Position numbers and translations under genes: made by a program. Below the pieces are notes generated by a model. That model had not been told where the DNA came from. It searched no databases and saw only the letters and a program-made list of their open reading frames with translations. Positions 61,479-64,000 of a DNA stretch of 64,000 nt are shown here, in pieces; position 1 is the stretch's first letter, and each line of letters starts with the position of its first letter. The stretch is taken from assembly GCF_000002985.6 (NCBI RefSeq), contig NC_003280.10:7188501-7252500 (forward strand). Direction: 5' to 3'. This DNA comes from Caenorhabditis elegans (Eukaryota; Nematoda; Chromadorea; Rhabditida; Rhabditidae).

Positions 61479-61725
61479 ACGACAAAAAATGACAGCACAT
61501 TTATACTTTTAATTCAATATGTTTGTTCTATTTTTCACATTCCTTTTGTCACAAATGCGGGGTATGGGCAGAAAAGCTCACTTCAAATTCTCTCTCTCTC
61601 AATTAATTACTAGGTTATAATTTCATTCTCTCTGGAATTGTTTCATGATTATAGTGCGAAATAAAACGTTTATGAAATTCGAACTACCCGTTTTAAAAAA
61701 CACGAAAAGAAATAATGAATAGGAA

Positions 61726-63503
61726 TTATTGAATATTTGAATTCAAATCTCTTGCTGGAAAAGCGTTAACAAATGTGTCTAAATTGCTCTGTTGAGTAAG
61801 TGGAGGAGATTGTGATTGTTTTCCGACAATTCTGACGTAGTTAATTGGAACAAGTCCAATACGACTTCCATCGGCAACACTAAAATATGAAGAATTAATA
61901 AATATCTAATCAGAGAGCTTTTTGATGCTACCTTGCTAAAAGCCATCCTCTAACTCTGGGTTGTTCTTCTTTTGGAGCCACTCTTAACGTTTCTCCATTC
62001 ATGAAGCTAAGCTCTTGCTCATTTGAGGCTTGAAAGTCGAAAAGTGCTTGAGCAGTATAATGTGGAGCGGCTCCAGTTGCCCATTTTCTCTTCTCTTCAG
62101 CAGCTTGTACCATCTGACTGACACATCTATAGATGAGCCATGGTCCTCCAATTGCAACAACCCAGAAGAGAGCAGCAGGCCAGTTGACACTTGCTGGAGT
62201 TCTTGTGGCACCAAGAACGTCTGTGGCTGGAAGGAAAATTACGATTTTGGAAAATTATGGTACAAGAAATAAACCAAAAGAATATAGATTATTTCGAAAA
62301 TGTAGTCAGAATCATTATTTATCGTATTATTCCTAATTTTAGATATTCAAACTATATTTCTCAATTCTAAACAAAATTTGAACACTTACCATACGGTTGT
62401 GATGTTCCCCAAGCCATTTCAGCAGCGCTTGCATAACTTGCTGGTTTCAATTTCAACATAACCAGTAGCCATCTCCAGAAACGATATACCCATCGGAAAA
62501 CTGCCAAAGAAACAACTACTGATGACAACTGGAACAATAGAATAATTATTATCAGATTTGTTTTTTTCAATAAAAAACTCACCTGCGTCTTTAATCTTCC
62601 AAATTGCTCTACAACTCCAATAACTGCTCGAAAAGAACTATAAACTGCATTATGAGTTGAATTGAGCATGTTGGCGACAGATGAGACTGCATTTACAACT
62701 GATTCGATTGATTGAAAAGCGCCTCGAGACTGTTCTTCTGCAAGTCGAGCAAAATTGCTGTCAGGTCCTTGACCATATCCCATATGGTTGAAGCCACCAC
62801 CAAATCCACCGTAACCCATTCCTCCTCCATACATTCCCCCACCACCATACCTAAACAATATACAATTTTATTAATACAAAATATTTTCAAATCGAGGCTG
62901 CGCGAAACGTAGGCCCCTTTGAGTTATACAGTAACCCATTCTCTATCATTTCGGTACTGACTTTATTCGGTAAATTACCCAGACATGATATTTTACGATT
63001 TTGCGTCAAGGATACGGTACCCGGTCTCGAAACGACACATTTTTCTTAAATATGAAAAGGTGTGCGCCTTTAAATAGTACTGTAACAGCAAACTCTCGTT
63101 GCTGAGGGACTTTCATCGTTTTTTCATGCTTCTTCTCTCTTTTTTATTAGTATACTTGAATTTAAAATTAATTTATCGGAAAAACTACGAAAAATCCATG
63201 AAAATAAGGCAGCGACGAAAGTTTGAAACTACAGTACTCTTTAAAGGCGCAGACATTTTAGCATTTACGAAAGAGCATTCAAAAAAAAAAAAAATATTTA
63301 AAAAATAAAACTTACATTCCAGACCCTGGAAACGTATTCATTCCATATCCTCCACCATAACCAAAACCTGTATTGATCATTGGATTCGACATTTGATTCT
63401 TAAATATTATCGATTAGTAGGAGTTTCAAAACAATTTATCAATAATTACATCAAATGACCTTGGCGGCAGCGGAGGTGGTTGATTTGTTGGAGGTGCGGA
63501 CAT
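61726..63503 (-). CDS. prx-13: Peroxin 13 (peroxisomal import docking protein)
   Basis: Six exons from 5' to 3': 63503-63450, 63398-63316, 62850-62583, 62528-62390, 62226-61932, 61879-61726; 330 aa. PEX13 is a peroxisomal membrane protein that docks the PTS1 receptor PEX5 during matrix import. Seen: Pro-rich start MSAPPTNQPPPLPPRSF, a Tyr/Gly-rich segment (GYGGFGGGFNHMGYGQG) now known to form the import phase, two hydrophobic segments (VVVSLAVFRWVYRFW; LFWVVAIGGPWLIY), then an SH3 domain (ALFDFQASNEQELSF ... RGWLLA ... GLVPINYVRI) and a short tail. It serves import of SKL proteins such as MAOC-1 in this same window. Lsm-4 lies upstream on the same strand with a 404-base gap, long for an operon. 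Intron 2 holds an inverted-repeat element. Confidence 0.95.
63009..63285. repeat. Inverted-repeat (MITE-like) element, copy 3, in a prx-13 intron
   Basis: The left arm begins GATACGGTACCCGGTCTCG and includes GTGTGCGCCTTTAAATAGTA. The right arm (63230-63255) reads CTACAGTACTCTTTAAAGGC followed by GCAGACATTT. Same family as the elements near 3.2 and 11.4 kb; the right terminal GGTACC half is missing. Confidence 0.8.
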
Positions 63504-63667
63504 TATAATTTATCTGTAATAATAAATGGAATGTCGTTATTCGATTTTGAAAAATGGATTAAATTCAAGAAAAAATAAAAGAAATGGCAACTATGAAATT
63601 GCCGTTAGTCACATTGTGGACTACAATCAATGACTGCAGCGGGCGGTTGATAAGGACAACGTCCCAT

Positions 63668-63690
63668 ACTAGACTACATTGTAGTCTAGT
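63668..63690. other. Perfect 11-bp palindrome between lsm-4 and prx-13
   Basis: ACTAGACTACA, one central T, then TGTAGTCTAGT. It lies 165 bases upstream of the prx-13 start and beyond the likely end of the lsm-4 3' UTR. It could be a dimeric factor site or a transcript hairpin. Confidence 0.6.
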
Positions 63691-63906
63691 AAAAGAGTGG
63701 GAGGACAGATGAAAGATCTTAAGATATTGTTGAAGTATAATTCAATTTATTGTAATAAAATTTCAAAACATGTGAAACAACCCGACTTGGGGAAGATCAG
63801 AAGAGACGGAGGAAGGTTTGGTTTTTGGGTAAAAAAATAATTTCAAATACATAAATTATTTAGAGTAAACGAGAAATTGTTATCAGCAATCGAAGCACTG
63901 CAGGAA

Positions 63907-64000
63907 TTATCGAGCTCCTCCGCGTCCGCCTCGGTTTCCACCACCTCCGCGGTGTCCTCCACGTCCTCCTCGTCCACCACCACGACCACGGGATTGCTCG
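63907..64000 (-). CDS. lsm-4: LSm4, RGG-rich C-terminus (partial; runs off the window)
   Basis: The visible 31 codons read EQSRGRGGGRGGRGGHRGG and end GNRGGRGGAR before TAA at 63907. LSm4 ends in such an RGG tail, which promotes P-body assembly and is an arginine-methylation target. The Sm fold itself is outside the window. The call rests on the RGG tail plus the known neighbour relation with prx-13; another RGG-box RNA-binding protein is possible. Codons are rich in C and G, as in strongly expressed worm genes. Confidence 0.75.
   Translation of the reverse strand, partial: EQSRGRGGGRGGRGGHRGGGGNRGGRGGAR

Noticed and set aside
1-64000. tRNA, rRNA, spliced-leader RNA or CRISPR features
   Set aside because: Looked for tRNA A/B boxes, the SL1 leader motif and regular spaced repeats; none seen, and CRISPR is not expected in a nematode.

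Overview
The window is nematode DNA, and by gene content Caenorhabditis elegans itself. Genes are broken by many short introns (about 45-75 nt) with GTAAGT-like donors and TTTTCAG acceptors. Noncoding DNA is AT-rich, several first exons begin directly behind a splice acceptor as expected for SL trans-splicing, and the protein set is worm-typical. From memory the gene order fits the E04F6-F32A5 region of chromosome II; no search was run. As an independent check, numbering the predicted ClC channel from an internal Met puts serines at exactly positions 742 and 747, the published GCK-3 phosphorylation sites of C. elegans CLH-3b.

Left third (1-24 kb): a PLD3/4-like type II membrane protein (+) ends tail to tail with a mitochondrial very-long-chain acyl-CoA dehydrogenase (acdh-12, -). 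Acdh-12 diverges from the peroxisomal enoyl-CoA hydratase maoc-1 (+). An unrecognised secreted protein (-) follows, divergent from a PACRG orthologue (+). Then come three SRD-like chemoreceptors, two of which form a head-to-head inverted pair, two tandem short-chain dehydrogenases (-), and two tandem small secreted Ig-like proteins (-).

Middle (24-42 kb): a small single-pass membrane protein (-) with one exon open in two frames, the large clh-3 gene (-) with alternative N- and C-terminal exons, and a pepsin-inhibitor-3-like secreted protein (+).

Right third (42-64 kb): a 1.2 kb inverted-repeat element, a serine carboxypeptidase with a likely GPI signal (+), aquaglyceroporin aqp-1 (-), a tiny secreted Cys-containing protein (-), and a roughly 7 kb gene-poor stretch. 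A ShKT plus heme peroxidase (+), peroxin prx-13 (-) and the 3' end of lsm-4 (-) complete the window.

Functional themes are fatty-acid oxidation in two compartments (acdh-12, maoc-1) with peroxisome import (prx-13), membrane transport (clh-3, aqp-1), chemosensation and cilia (SRD-like receptors, PACRG), and extracellular enzymes and inhibitors. Exon models were made by hand. For each complete model the summed exon length is a multiple of three and the frame is open throughout, but individual edges may be off by a base or two.
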